Shown in pieces: positions 18,739-27,399 of a DNA stretch of 64,000 nucleotides. Source of the stretch: Bog-532 sp963805255 (lineage in GTDB: Bacteria; Actinomycetota; Actinomycetes; Streptosporangiales; Streptosporangiaceae); NCBI GenBank assembly GCA_963805255.1, contig CAWDTK010000020.1:62001-126000 (forward strand), given 5' to 3'. The number at the start of each line of letters is the position of its first letter. Positions within the stretch are counted from its first letter, which is position 1. Under the pieces are notes generated by a model. It searched no databases and was not told where the DNA came from. It saw nothing but the letters and a program-made list of their open reading frames with translations. Position numbers and translations under genes: made by a program.

Positions 18739-19692
18739 GTGACCAGCCACGCCATCCCCGGGCCGCGTGCTCTGCCGTCCCCGTGGTCACAGGACAAGGA
18801 TGACCTCGCCCTCCTCGCGGGGATGACCGTGGACGACAGCGATGATGATGACCCGCAACTGATCTACCCGGACGGCCAGCCGGTGGAGACCTGGCGCGAG
18901 GACTACCCGTACGACGAGCGGCTGAACCGGCCCGAGTACGAGCATGCCAAGCGGCTGCTCCAGATCGAGCTGGTCAAGATGCAGAACTGGGTGAAGGACA
19001 CCGGGCAGAAGCTGGTCATCATTTTCGAGGGGCGGGACGCGGCCGGCAAGGGCGGCACGATCAAGCGCTTCATGGAGCACCTCAACCCGCGCGGCGCGAC
19101 CGTCGTCGCGCTGGAGAAGCCGAACGAGCGGGAACGGACCCAGTGGTACTTCCAGCGCTACGTGACCCACCTGCCCGCCGACGGTGAAATGGTGATGTTC
19201 GACCGTTCCTGGTACAACCGGGCGGGTGTCGAGCGCGTGATGGGCTTCTGCACCCCGGCCGAATACCTGGAGTTCATGCGGCAGGCGCCGGACGTGGAGC
19301 GCATGATCGTCCGGTCCGGCATCCACCTGACCAAGTTCTGGTTCTCGGTGTCCCAGAGCGAGCAGCTGACCCGGTTCATCATCCGCCAGATCAACCCGGT
19401 CCGGCAGTGGAAGCTCAGCCCGATGGACATTCAGTCCCTCGACAAGTGGGACGACTACACCGAGGCCAAAGAGGCCATGTTCTTCTACACCGACACCGCC
19501 GACGCGCCCTGGACGGTGGTCAAGAGCAACGACAAGAAGCGCGCCCGCCTGGAGGCCATGCGGCACGTGCTGGCCCAGTTCGACTACCCGGGTAAGGACG
19601 TCGAGCTGGTCGGGTCCCCCGACGACAAGATCATCGGCCCGCCCGCGCTGCTGTCCGAGCGGAAGTCTATTCAGCCCTTCCCCCAGCTGTGA
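18739..19692 (+). CDS. ppk2: Polyphosphate kinase 2 family protein
   Basis: A 317-residue PPK2 enzyme. It has Walker A FEGRDAAGKGGTIKRF, Walker B VMFDRSWYNRAGVERVMGF and a lid segment with KFWFSVSQSEQLTRF. The family transfers phosphate between polyphosphate and nucleotides; the single-domain length and N-terminal extension fit class I, which mainly makes GTP or ATP from NDPs. GTG start at 18739 with no strong ribosome site. Adjacent nadK may use the same polyphosphate pool; that link is inference. Confidence 0.93.
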   Translation: MTSHAIPGPRALPSPWSQDKDDLALLAGMTVDDSDDDDPQLIYPDGQPVETWREDYPYDERLNRPEYEHAKRLLQIELVKMQNWVKDTGQKLVIIFEGRDAAGKGGTIKRFMEHLNPRGATVVALEKPNERERTQWYFQRYVTHLPADGEMVMFDRSWYNRAGVERVMGFCTPAEYLEFMRQAPDVERMIVRSGIHLTKFWFSVSQSEQLTRFIIRQINPVRQWKLSPMDIQSLDKWDDYTEAKEAMFFYTDTADAPWTVVKSNDKKRARLEAMRHVLAQFDYPGKDVELVGSPDDKIIGPPALLSERKSIQPFPQL

Positions 19693-19722
19693 GCACCCGG
19701 GCGGTCCCGGCGCTGACCGCCG

Positions 19723-20697
19723 TCAGGGCTGGCCGGTCAGGTCCGCCCGGAGCTGGCCGAGGCGCTCGATCACCGCGGCCTTGCGGGGCGGGTCGGCGCC
19801 GCTGCGCTCACAGGTGAGGGCGGCCACGATGCCGGCGTTGGTCAGCAGCCGTGCCAGCCGCGCGGCGTCCAGGCCGGCCAGGGCGGCGACCCCGTCCCGG
19901 CCGAGCAGGCCTTCCCCCGCCATCGCGTCGATCAGCCCGGCCGAGAAGGCGTCGCCCGCGCCGATCGTGTCCCGCACGTCCGCCGGCACCGGGGGGATGG
20001 TGAGCTCGGTGCCGTCCCGGCTGAGTGCGAACGACCCGTCCGCCCCCAACGTGACGGCCACCAGGCCCGGCCCGATGCGCTGCCAGCGCCGTGCGACCTC
20101 CCGGACGGTCTGCCCCGGGTACAGCCACGCCAGGTCCTCGGCGCTCGCCTTCGCGACGTGCACGTGCCGGAGCTGCCGCTCGACCCGCAGGCGTTCGTGG
20201 CCGGCATCCGGGGTCGTGGTGGGGCGCAGGTTCGGGTCGTAGACGACGACCGTCTGCCCAGCCGAGCGGACCAGCTGGACGAACGATTCGATGTGGGCCG
20301 CCCCCGGGGGCAGGGCCGCCGCCAGCGAACCGAAGTAGAGCGCCTCCACATCGGCGGGCAGCGACGTCAGCTCGGTGGGCCGCCACGCCCAGTCGGCGGT
20401 TCCGTCCACGTAGAAGCTGTAGGTGGCCTGCCCGTCCTCGCCGAGCGTCGCGATCGCCAGCGTGGTCGGCTGTTTCGCGTCCACAAAGTCCCGCGGGCTG
20501 ACGCCGTTGCCGGTCAGATACGCCCGGAGCATCGTCCCGAACCCGTCGCCGGAGATCCGCGCTCGCAGCGAGACGTCCCGGCCGAGCCGCGCGAGGGCCA
20601 CGGCGACGTTCGCGGGCGCCCCGCCGGGCGTAGCGCGGCACCCCCAGTCCGGCGACACCGCGAGGTCGGCCAGGACCTCGCCGATGACAGTGATCAC
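19723..20697 (-). CDS. PfkB family carbohydrate kinase
   Basis: A ribokinase-fold sugar kinase. It opens VITVIGEVLADL and has the first PfkB signature GGAPANVAVALARLG and the second, with catalytic Asp, in DTIGAGDAFSAGLIDAMAG. It is full length (about 324 residues) from GTG 20697; an ATG at 20727 is an alternative. Members phosphorylate fructose, ribose, adenosine or similar. The GGAPAN pattern and length are closest to fructokinase-like proteins, but the substrate is not decided. Confidence 0.88.
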   Translation of the reverse strand: MITVIGEVLADLAVSPDWGCRATPGGAPANVAVALARLGRDVSLRARISGDGFGTMLRAYLTGNGVSPRDFVDAKQPTTLAIATLGEDGQATYSFYVDGTADWAWRPTELTSLPADVEALYFGSLAAALPPGAAHIESFVQLVRSAGQTVVVYDPNLRPTTTPDAGHERLRVERQLRHVHVAKASAEDLAWLYPGQTVREVARRWQRIGPGLVAVTLGADGSFALSRDGTELTIPPVPADVRDTIGAGDAFSAGLIDAMAGEGLLGRDGVAALAGLDAARLARLLTNAGIVAALTCERSGADPPRKAAVIERLGQLRADLTGQP

Positions 20698-21097
20698 GAG
20701 ATAGCAGCCTAGGCTCCCGCGGGCCATCGCGTAATACCGCCGGGCCAGGCGTTGCCCGCCCGGAGCGCCGTCATCCGCGCTGCCCTGGCATCCGCTCGCG
20801 CTGGTGGCCCTGGAATTCGCCGGCGGTCCCCGCTGACCCGCGCGCCAGTCAGCAAACGCGGCGCCCGGCCCGCGCGCCCACCCAGGGAACGGGGCGCACC
20901 GGCCCGCGCGCACTCAGCCAATTCACGGCTGCTGTTTACATGATTGAAACATTAGGTGACCTACCGTCAATACATGGTGCATAGGCTCTGCTATCCGCTC
21001 CGGCAGGGTGCCGGGAGCGAGTACGACGAACTAAATAGGTCAGGCTAGTCGAAGTCTCCCCGCTGGATTCATCCGCGGGCCTGAACGAAAGTCGTAC
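20698..21097. other. Intergenic region upstream of gpgS
   Basis: About 400 bases between divergent pfkB-type and gpgS genes. The part near 20930-21050 is AT-richer and probably carries the gpgS promoter. It contains an 11-base palindrome TAGGTGACCTA (20953-20963), a possible operator, and a short hairpin near 20998-21018. No gene is seen. Confidence 0.45.
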
Positions 21098-22189
21098 ATG
21101 GACATTACTGTGTGGGAATGGTTTGAGCAGCGCTCATTTCACTTCCGTGACTTCCAGAATCTCGCCGAAGGCGGCGCGACGAGGAACCCGCTCACCACGA
21201 CACTGGTCCTGCCCACCCGCAATGTGGCGGACACCATCGGCCCGATCCTGGATACGGTCGCCCGGCTGAACGAACGCACCGGGCTGATCGAGCAGATCGT
21301 GGTCGTCGATGCCGACTCAGCTGACGGTACCGCGGAAATCGCCCGGTCCCGCGGCGCGGAGGTGTACTCAGAAAACGACCTGCTCCCAGAGTACGGGGGA
21401 GCCCACGGCAAGGGCGACGCCATGTGGCGCAGCCTGTCGGTGGCCCGCGGCAACATCGTCATGTTCGCCGACGCCGACTCGATCGACTTTCAGGAGCATT
21501 TCATCTACGGCACGCTCGGGCCGCTGCTCACCGACCCGGGCATCCAGTTCAGCAAGGCCGCGTACCGGCGCCCGTTCACCCAGGACGGCAAGTCGGTGGT
21601 CGACGGCGGCGGCCGGGTCACCGAACTGATGGCCAAGCCCCTGCTGAACTTCTACTACCCGGAGCTGACCGGGTTCGTGCAACCGCTCGCCGGTGAGTTC
21701 GCGGCCTACCGCGAGCTGCTGTGCGGCATCCCGTTCGTGACCGGCTACGGGGTCGAGATCGCGATGCTTATCGACGTCCTCGCCGAGGCGGGGCTGGCGG
21801 CGATGGCGCAGGTCGACCTGGAGTGCCGGCAGAACCGGCACCAGCACCTGCGGGACCTGACCCGGATGAGTTCCGCGGTCCTGCGCGCGCTGGGCCGCCG
21901 GGTCGACGCATCCGAACGGGAGCCGATTCCGTACGCGCCGGAGGATGTGCTGGCGCTGCCGCGGCCGGACATTTACTTGCACGCCGTCGCCACCGAGAAC
22001 GGGCTGCGGCTGGACGAGCACCTCAACGAGCAGCTCGAACGGCCCGCGCTCACCCACGTCCTGTCGTCCGGCCAGGAGCGAACACGGTCGCCTGAGGCCG
22101 CCCGCAGGGCCCGCGAGGCCGTGCGGGACCGGGCCGCGGCCCGGTCCCGCACGGCCTTGTCAGCGGTGGCCGGCCCGCATCCACGGTAG
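21098..22189 (+). CDS. gpgS: Glucosyl-3-phosphoglycerate synthase-like GT2 glycosyltransferase
   Basis: A 363-residue GT2/GT81 glycosyltransferase. The catalytic core contains TLVLPTRNVADTIGPIL, then VVDADSADGTAEIA, GGAHGKGDAMWRSL and a metal-binding ADADSIDFQ. A C-terminal helical domain has QNRHQHLRDLTRMS. This layout matches GpgS, which makes glucosyl-3-phosphoglycerate from NDP-glucose, the first step to glucosylglycerate or methylglucose lipopolysaccharide. It is full length with a basic tail. Partner GpgP is not seen in this window. Confidence 0.87.
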   Translation: MDITVWEWFEQRSFHFRDFQNLAEGGATRNPLTTTLVLPTRNVADTIGPILDTVARLNERTGLIEQIVVVDADSADGTAEIARSRGAEVYSENDLLPEYGGAHGKGDAMWRSLSVARGNIVMFADADSIDFQEHFIYGTLGPLLTDPGIQFSKAAYRRPFTQDGKSVVDGGGRVTELMAKPLLNFYYPELTGFVQPLAGEFAAYRELLCGIPFVTGYGVEIAMLIDVLAEAGLAAMAQVDLECRQNRHQHLRDLTRMSSAVLRALGRRVDASEREPIPYAPEDVLALPRPDIYLHAVATENGLRLDEHLNEQLERPALTHVLSSGQERTRSPEAARRAREAVRDRAAARSRTALSAVAGPHPR

Positions 22190-22196
22190 TGCGCCA

Positions 22197-23432
22197 TTAC
22201 AGGTTCCCCCGCCTCTCCTGCTCGCGCTCGATCGCCTCGAACAGCGCCTGGAAGTTGCCCTTGCCGAAGCCGAGCGACCCGTGCCGCTCGATGAGCTCGA
22301 AGAAGACCGTGGGCCGGTCGCCGATCGGCCTGGTGAAGATCTGCAGCAGGTAACCGTCCTCGTCCCGGTCCACCAGGATGCCGCGCGACTGCAGTTCCCC
22401 GACGGGGACGCGGACCTTGCCGATCCGTGCCCGCAGGGCGGGATCGGTGTAGTAGGAGTCCGGGGTGCCGAGGAACTCGACGCCGTTGGCGCGCAGCCCG
22501 TCGACGGTGGTGATGATGTCGTTCGTGGCCAGCGCAACGTGCTGGGCGCCGGCCCCCTGGTAGAACTCCAGGTACTCGTCGATCTGCGACTTCCGCTTGC
22601 CGGTGGCCGGCTCGTTCAGCGGGAACTTCACCCGGTGGTTCCCGTTCGCGACCACCTTGCTCATCAGCGCCGAATACTCGGTCGCGATGTCATCGCCCAC
22701 GAACTCGGCCATGTTCACAAAGCCCATGACCCGGTGGTAGAACCCGACCCACTCGTCCATCCGGCCGAGCTCCACGTTGCCGACCACGTGATCCAGCGCC
22801 TGGAAGTACCGCCCCGGCGTGCCCGCCGGGCCCGGCGCTCCTTCCGGCCGCGCGGCCCGGTTAGCGCGCACCGGCCGCCGCGCCACGTACCCGGGCAGGT
22901 AGGGGCCGCGGTAACGGGACCGGTCCACGAGGCCGTGCCGCGTCTGTCCGTACGTGGCGATCGATGCCAGCCGAACGGTCCCATGCTCGTCACTCACGTC
23001 GTGCGGGGCCGCCAGGATCGTGGCGCCCTGGCGGCGGGCGTGCGCCACGCACCGGTCGACGTCCGGCACCTCCAGGGCGATGTCGGTGATGCCGTCGCCG
23101 TGCCGCCGGTGGTGATCGGCGACCGGGCTGCCGGGGGAGACCGCGCCCGTCAGCACGAACCGGACCGCCCCGCTGCGCAGCACGTACGCGTGGTGGTCCC
23201 GGTTGCCCGTCTCCGGCCCGGAGTAGGCGACCAGTTCCATGCCCAAGGCGAGCTGGTAGTACAGCGCGGCCTGGGTAGCGTTGCCGACGGCCCACACCAC
23301 CGCGTCCCAGCCGGTGACCGGGAATGGATCCCGGCCGGCGTCGTAGGCAACCAGGCCGACGAGCTGCCGGAGCTGATCCACGTCAAGATCGGCGAGCTGC
23401 TCCTGGCTGGTCAGGGTCTGGTCGATGCTCAC
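22197..23432 (-). CDS. hppD: 4-hydroxyphenylpyruvate dioxygenase
   Basis: A 411-residue non-haem Fe(II) dioxygenase of the vicinal-oxygen-chelate superfamily. The facial triad is visible: His in ALDHVVGNVEL, His in AGAQHVALATNDI and Glu in the C-terminal NFQALFEAIEREQ. It converts 4-hydroxyphenylpyruvate to homogentisate in tyrosine catabolism. GTG start with GGAGG upstream. An Lrp/AsnC regulator lies divergently with a dyad between, so it is probably the local regulator. It nearly abuts convergent gpgS (7-base gap). Confidence 0.95.
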   Translation of the reverse strand: MSIDQTLTSQEQLADLDVDQLRQLVGLVAYDAGRDPFPVTGWDAVVWAVGNATQAALYYQLALGMELVAYSGPETGNRDHHAYVLRSGAVRFVLTGAVSPGSPVADHHRRHGDGITDIALEVPDVDRCVAHARRQGATILAAPHDVSDEHGTVRLASIATYGQTRHGLVDRSRYRGPYLPGYVARRPVRANRAARPEGAPGPAGTPGRYFQALDHVVGNVELGRMDEWVGFYHRVMGFVNMAEFVGDDIATEYSALMSKVVANGNHRVKFPLNEPATGKRKSQIDEYLEFYQGAGAQHVALATNDIITTVDGLRANGVEFLGTPDSYYTDPALRARIGKVRVPVGELQSRGILVDRDEDGYLLQIFTRPIGDRPTVFFELIERHGSLGFGKGNFQALFEAIEREQERRGNL

Positions 23433-23587
23433 GGCTTGCCGCCTCCTGCGCTGGGTTCGTCGTCCGGCCGGTCCCCCGGCGCCGCTGGCAGCGGACAGGA
23501 CGTGGGGCCATCACAACCCGCCGGGGCTTAGCTGCGCAACCAAGCCCTCCGGGGCTGCGCATGTTGGTCAACCTGCCGGGTCAGACG

Positions 23588-23602
23588 GCATAATAGCTAT
23601 GC
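23588..23602. promoter_or_regulatory. Candidate Lrp/AsnC operator
   Basis: A 15-bp dyad GCATA-ATAGC-TATGC lies 31 bases before the start of the Lrp/AsnC gene and 155 bases before hppD. Perfect 5-base arms with an AT-richer centre resemble binding sites of the Lrp family. The site could autoregulate lrp and control hppD. Confidence 0.5.
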
Positions 23603-23633
23603 AAGTTGCTCATCTGACGCGGGCGGAGATGTG

Positions 23634-24155
23634 ATGGCCGGCGAATCCGTCCTTGACGCGCTGGACCTGGCCCTGCTGACGGCGATGCGGCAGAGCCCGC
23701 GCGCGGGCGTCCTGGAACTGTCGCGGATGGTCAAGGTCGCCCGCGCGACCGTGCAGTCACGGCTGGAGCGGATGGAACGCGCCGGGGTGATCACCGGCTA
23801 CGGCCCCGACATCGACATCGCCGCCGCCGGGTACCCGGTGCAGGCATTCGTGACCCTCGAGATCGCCCAGGGGTCGCTGGGCAAACTGCACCGGGACCTG
23901 TCCTCGATCCCGGGCGTGCTCGAGGCGTACGCGACCACGGGTACCGGGGACGTGCTGTGCCGGGTGGCGGCCGCGGGCAACGCGGAGCTTCAGCAGATCC
24001 TGCTGCAGCTCAACGGATCGGCCTGGGTGGCCCGCTCCACCAGCGCGGTCCTGCTGTCCACGGTGGTCGCGCCAAGGGCGATGCCGTTGCTGGCGTCGCG
24101 CCCGCGCCCGTCCGCGACCAGGGCCCCCGCGTTCCGCGATCCCGGCAATGAGTGA
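23634..24155 (+). CDS. Lrp/AsnC family transcriptional regulator
   Basis: A 173-residue regulator with an N-terminal helix-turn-helix (LDALDLALLTAMRQSPRAG, then ARATVQSRLERMERAGVI) and a C-terminal ligand-binding RAM domain (VQAFVTLEIAQG, VLEAYATTGTGDVLCRVAA). ATG 23634 has GGAG five bases upstream; GTG 23631 is possible. Divergent from hppD, so it likely senses an aromatic amino acid or keto acid and controls tyrosine breakdown. That ligand is inference. Confidence 0.92.
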   Translation: MAGESVLDALDLALLTAMRQSPRAGVLELSRMVKVARATVQSRLERMERAGVITGYGPDIDIAAAGYPVQAFVTLEIAQGSLGKLHRDLSSIPGVLEAYATTGTGDVLCRVAAAGNAELQQILLQLNGSAWVARSTSAVLLSTVVAPRAMPLLASRPRPSATRAPAFRDPGNE

Positions 24156-24218
24156 TCAGCGCGAGAGGCCCTGCCCGGCGCCTTCCGGGGCCCACGCTCT
24201 CCGCAGCCTGGGCCGGGT

Positions 24219-24461
24219 TTACCGTGCTGCTAAGAGCGCCGGGCCGCCCCGGCGCGCCGAGTCGAAGTCCCCGGCGCCGTCCGTGTGGCGATGGGCCCGG
24301 ATCTGCGGGTAGGACCGCCTGCCCTCGGCCGGCACCACCTCAGGGTGTCCCGCCCCCAGGGAAATCTGCTTGATCTTCGCGAAGCGGATTATGTCCGGCC
24401 AGCCAGCCACGAGGGCGCCCAGCACCGCCGCGACCGCGAGCAACAGCACTTTGCGGATCAT
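24219..24461 (-). CDS. Small single-span membrane protein (DUF6893-like)
   Basis: An 80-residue protein from ATG 24461, well placed after GGGAGGAAA. An N-terminal hydrophobic helix (IRKVLLLAVAAVLGALVAG) is followed by WPDIIRFAKIKQISLG, the pattern of small actinobacterial DUF6893-type proteins. The C-terminal tail is polar. No function is known. Convergent with the Lrp gene. Confidence 0.55.
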   Translation of the reverse strand: MIRKVLLLAVAAVLGALVAGWPDIIRFAKIKQISLGAGHPEVVPAEGRRSYPQIRAHRHTDGAGDFDSARRGGPALLAAR

Positions 24462-24571
24462 CCGTTTCCTCCCATGCCGAGGCCGCCCGCCGTCACGGTC
24501 ACTGGGCACGAAGCGGACCATGATCACTTGGACGGTCGCCCGGGTCCATTCCCGCTGAGATGGAAGTTAAG

Positions 24572-24810
24572 CCCGTTAGGCGGCGACGTTTGCCCAGCCA
24601 GGGCGCGTTCGGCAGCGTACGAGAGCACGCCGGGGCGGGGCACGTGGCCGAGGACGTGGACTCCGCTGACCTGTCCGGGGTGTCCGGGACGCCGACGTTC
24701 TTCATCGACGGCAGGCGCCACCACGGCGCGTATGACATCGATTCGCTGTCGGCTGCGGTCCGCGGCGCACGGATCCGGGCTGTCCTGGACGGCGCGGGCG
24801 CGCCCCTGAG
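24572..24810 (+). pseudogene. Relic of a DsbA-like thioredoxin domain (NhaA-fusion type)
   Basis: The frame reads HVAEDVDSADLSGVSGTPTF followed by FIDGRRHHGAYDIDSLSAAV. That is the C-terminal part of the DsbA-like thioredoxin domain often fused to NhaA Na+/H+ antiporters, including the cis-Pro loop GTPTFF. The active-site Cys pair and everything upstream are absent, and the frame runs on into an 18-bp tandem repeat. It is a 3' fragment of a lost gene. Confidence 0.6.
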
Positions 24811-24815
24811 TGGCG

Positions 24816-24905
24816 GCCAGCCGCGGGGTCCTGGCCAGCCGCGGGGTCCTGGCCAGCCGCGGGGTCCCGGCCAGCCGCAGGGTGCCGGCCAGCCCCGCGG
24901 TCCGG
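24816..24905 (+). repeat. 18-bp tandem repeat, five units
   Basis: Five units of GCCAGCCGCGGGGTCCTG, the last two degenerate, directly follow the thioredoxin-domain relic. They would read GQPRGP in its frame. Probably expansion in decayed sequence. Confidence 0.85.
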
Positions 24906-24929
24906 CCAGCCGCGGGAAGCCGGAGAGCC

Positions 24930-25433
24930 CTAACCGGTCTGTTCGTCCTCGTCAGTGACGTGCACGGCGGCTTCCTCGGCCCCGGCCGCCCCGGCGTCGA
25001 TGCCGACGTCGCTGGCGACGAGATCCTCCTCCTCGTCCGGATGCGCGCCCTCGTCCTCGGCCACCAGGCGGCCCGCGCGCGGATCGGGCAGGTCGTCCTC
25101 CTCGAGGAGTTCGTCCTCGGTGCCGGCCTCCTCGTCTTCCCGCTCCGCCTCGGCGTACGGGTCGATGTCGGGCTCTTCCTCGGACAGCAGCTGGTCCAGC
25201 GACTCGCCGGCCGCTTCCTCGGCCTCGGTGGTCCCGTATCCCTCGCCCGCCGACCACTTGTCTGCCGGGATGATCCCGGTATCGAGCGGATCGCCGGTGG
25301 GACCGTCTTCGAGCGTGTCCGACTCATCGAGGACGCCGTCGTTCTCGGCTCCGGTGGACAGGTCGTCCACCTGGTCGAGACCGGTGGGGTCGTCAGGCTC
25401 GCTGTAAGCCATGTCGGGTGCCGTCTCCTCCAT
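24930..25433 (-). CDS. DUF5709 domain-containing protein
   Basis: A very acidic protein of about 167 residues. It has the DUF5709 signature: PLDTGIIPADKWSAGEGYGT, then TEAEEAAGESLDQLLSEEEP and DIDPYAEAEREDE. These Asp/Glu-rich actinobacterial proteins have no known function and are predicted to be largely disordered. The start could be ATG 25433 or ATG 25412. It lies just downstream of a broken DUF3072 gene on the same strand. Confidence 0.85.
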   Translation of the reverse strand: MEETAPDMAYSEPDDPTGLDQVDDLSTGAENDGVLDESDTLEDGPTGDPLDTGIIPADKWSAGEGYGTTEAEEAAGESLDQLLSEEEPDIDPYAEAEREDEEAGTEDELLEEDDLPDPRAGRLVAEDEGAHPDEEEDLVASDVGIDAGAAGAEEAAVHVTDEDEQTG

Positions 25434-25478
25434 GCCCGTATGGGTACCTCGGATAGGCAAGGCTATACCCGGGCGGGC

Positions 25479-25677
25479 TTACTCGTTCCGCAGCCGTGCG
25501 CTACGGTCCTGAAGGTGGTCGATGAGCTCGGACGCCTTCGCCTTGGAGAGGTCCTCGGGTACGTCTTCTCCCGCCTCACGCGCGAGCGTGCGCAGGTTAG
25601 GATTCCTGCGGCGCGGTCATCGGCTCGTCGCCGGTCGTCCAGTCCGCCGGATCCTTTTCCACCGGTCCGTTGCTCAT
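25479..25677 (-). pseudogene. DUF3072 family protein, one-base frameshift
   Basis: From ATG 25677, with GGAG upstream, the frame reads MSNGPVEKDPADWTTGDEPM and TAPQES, then a TAA. One base over, the frame continues LRTLAREAGEDVPEDLSKAK and ASELIDHLQDRSARLRNE to a stop at 25479. Joined, this is a full DUF3072 protein. The break is TCCTAACCTG where TCCTACCTG would keep the frame, a single A insertion near 25600. It may be a real mutation or a sequencing error. Confidence 0.75.
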
Positions 25678-25929
25678 CACATCTCCTCTCGTTCTCTCGA
25701 CTCCTCTCGAACCTAGGTTCGGCTCTACCCGGGCCTCCGGTGATCAATCATCTGCCCCCGTCCCCGGGCAGGCACCCAGCCCGCCGCCCCTGATCCCAGC
25801 CCCGCACTTCTCCCTGGTCGATGGCTTCCCAGCAGCGCCTTTCCGGCCCCCTTTTCCCCCTATAGCCCGTCGTTTAGCGGGCAATGATCAGTCAGGCCGT
25901 GAGATCCACGGCTGTGACGGAGGCGACGA

Positions 25930-27225
25930 ATGCGAACCTTTGGGGTCGAGGAAGAGCTGCTGCTCGTCGACGCGGACACCGGCGTCCCCGTCGCGCTGGC
26001 CGACCTGATCGCGCGCCCGGAATCCGCCGATGACGCCCCCGCCGGGGACCGGTTCGCCGGGCCGGCCAGTCTGAGCGTGGCCGTGGGCGTCCGGGGCGCG
26101 CCGGGCCGCGACGGTGCCGCCGCCAAGGGCGGGTCCGCGCCGCCGTCCGGAACCGCAGCCGGGGCAGCCGAAGGTCCCGCCCCGGCAGGCCACGCCGGCG
26201 CCGGCGATCACGGCGGCGAGGACGTGATCGACGACCGGCCCGTGCACGAGCTGCAGCGGGAGCAGATCGAGACGGACACCAGCCCGTGCACCTCGCTGGA
26301 CGAACTCGTGGCCCAGCTGGTCGAGCGGCGCGCCGCCGCGGGGCAGGCCGCGCACCGCGTCGGCGCCGAGATCGCCGCCCTGGCCACTTCGCCGCTGCCG
26401 ATCAGGCCGTCGGTCACCCGCGACGAGCGGTATGTGCGCATGGCCGAGCTGTACGCGATGACCGCGCAGGAGCAGCTCACCTGCGGCTGCCACGTGCACG
26501 TCAGCGTCGAATCCGAGGAGGAGGGCGTCGCGGTCCTGGACCGTGTCCGCCCCTGGCTGCCGCCGCTGCTCGCGCTGACCGCGAACTCGCCGTTCTGGCA
26601 GGGCCGTGACAGCGGGTATTCCAGCTACCGGCGGCAGGTATGGGGCCGGTGGCCGTCGTCCGGGTCCACCGAGCTGTTCGGGAGCCCGCAGGCATACCAC
26701 GACACGGTTGGTGCGATGCTGCGCACCGGCACCCTGGTGGACGAGGGCATGGTCTACTTCGACGCCCGCCTGTCGCGGACCTTCCCGACCGTGGAGCTGC
26801 GCGTCGCCGACGTCTGCCTGCGGGTCAACGACGCGGTCCTGCTGGCCTCCCTGGCCCGGGCGCTGGTCGAGACCGCGGCCCGCGAGTGGCGGCTGGCCAA
26901 GCCCCCGCCGGCGGTCCGGCTGGAGACGCTGAACCTGTCCTTCTGGCGGGCCAGCCGTTCCGGCCTGGAGGAAGATCTGGTGCACCCGGTGACCGGCAAG
27001 CCCGCACCGGCCGAAGCCGTCGTGCGCGCCCTGCTGCGGTACATCGGCGACGCCCTCGCCGATGCGGACGCCGAAGCGGGCCATAGCGGCCTGACCACGG
27101 ACCTGATGCAGGCCCTGCTGGCGCGCGGGAACGGCGCGGCACTCCAGCGCCGGATCCACCAGAGCACCGGCGACCTGGCCGCGGTCGTCCGCAACGCCGT
27201 AGCGCACACGCTCACGGTCGAGTAG
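25930..27225 (+). CDS. YbdK-type carboxylate-amine ligase (GCS2 family)
   Basis: A 431-residue member of the glutamate-cysteine ligase 2 family. It has an N-terminal FGVEEELLLVD with metal-binding acids, CGCHVHVSV and SPFWQGRDSGYSSYR. Catalytic activity as a weak glutamate-cysteine ligase is known for E. coli YbdK; the natural substrate is uncertain. An insertion of about 60 Gly/Ala-rich residues (about 35-95) sits between the first strand and the conserved core, where most homologues are compact. The gene stands alone. Confidence 0.88.
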   Translation: MRTFGVEEELLLVDADTGVPVALADLIARPESADDAPAGDRFAGPASLSVAVGVRGAPGRDGAAAKGGSAPPSGTAAGAAEGPAPAGHAGAGDHGGEDVIDDRPVHELQREQIETDTSPCTSLDELVAQLVERRAAAGQAAHRVGAEIAALATSPLPIRPSVTRDERYVRMAELYAMTAQEQLTCGCHVHVSVESEEEGVAVLDRVRPWLPPLLALTANSPFWQGRDSGYSSYRRQVWGRWPSSGSTELFGSPQAYHDTVGAMLRTGTLVDEGMVYFDARLSRTFPTVELRVADVCLRVNDAVLLASLARALVETAAREWRLAKPPPAVRLETLNLSFWRASRSGLEEDLVHPVTGKPAPAEAVVRALLRYIGDALADADAEAGHSGLTTDLMQALLARGNGAALQRRIHQSTGDLAAVVRNAVAHTLTVE

Positions 27226-27399
27226 CGACCTCACCCGGGCGGCCTTTCCACGCGGTCTTCCCGTCGACGGTGGACGGTGGACGGTGTCGGGTGCGCATGC
27301 TAGCCGGTGGTCCCGGCAGGTGACGTAGCGCGGGCCCAAGGCGGCCGGCCGGGTCCGTCCGGCGCCGAACGCGGCTCAGTGATGACGTTCCCCGCCCGC

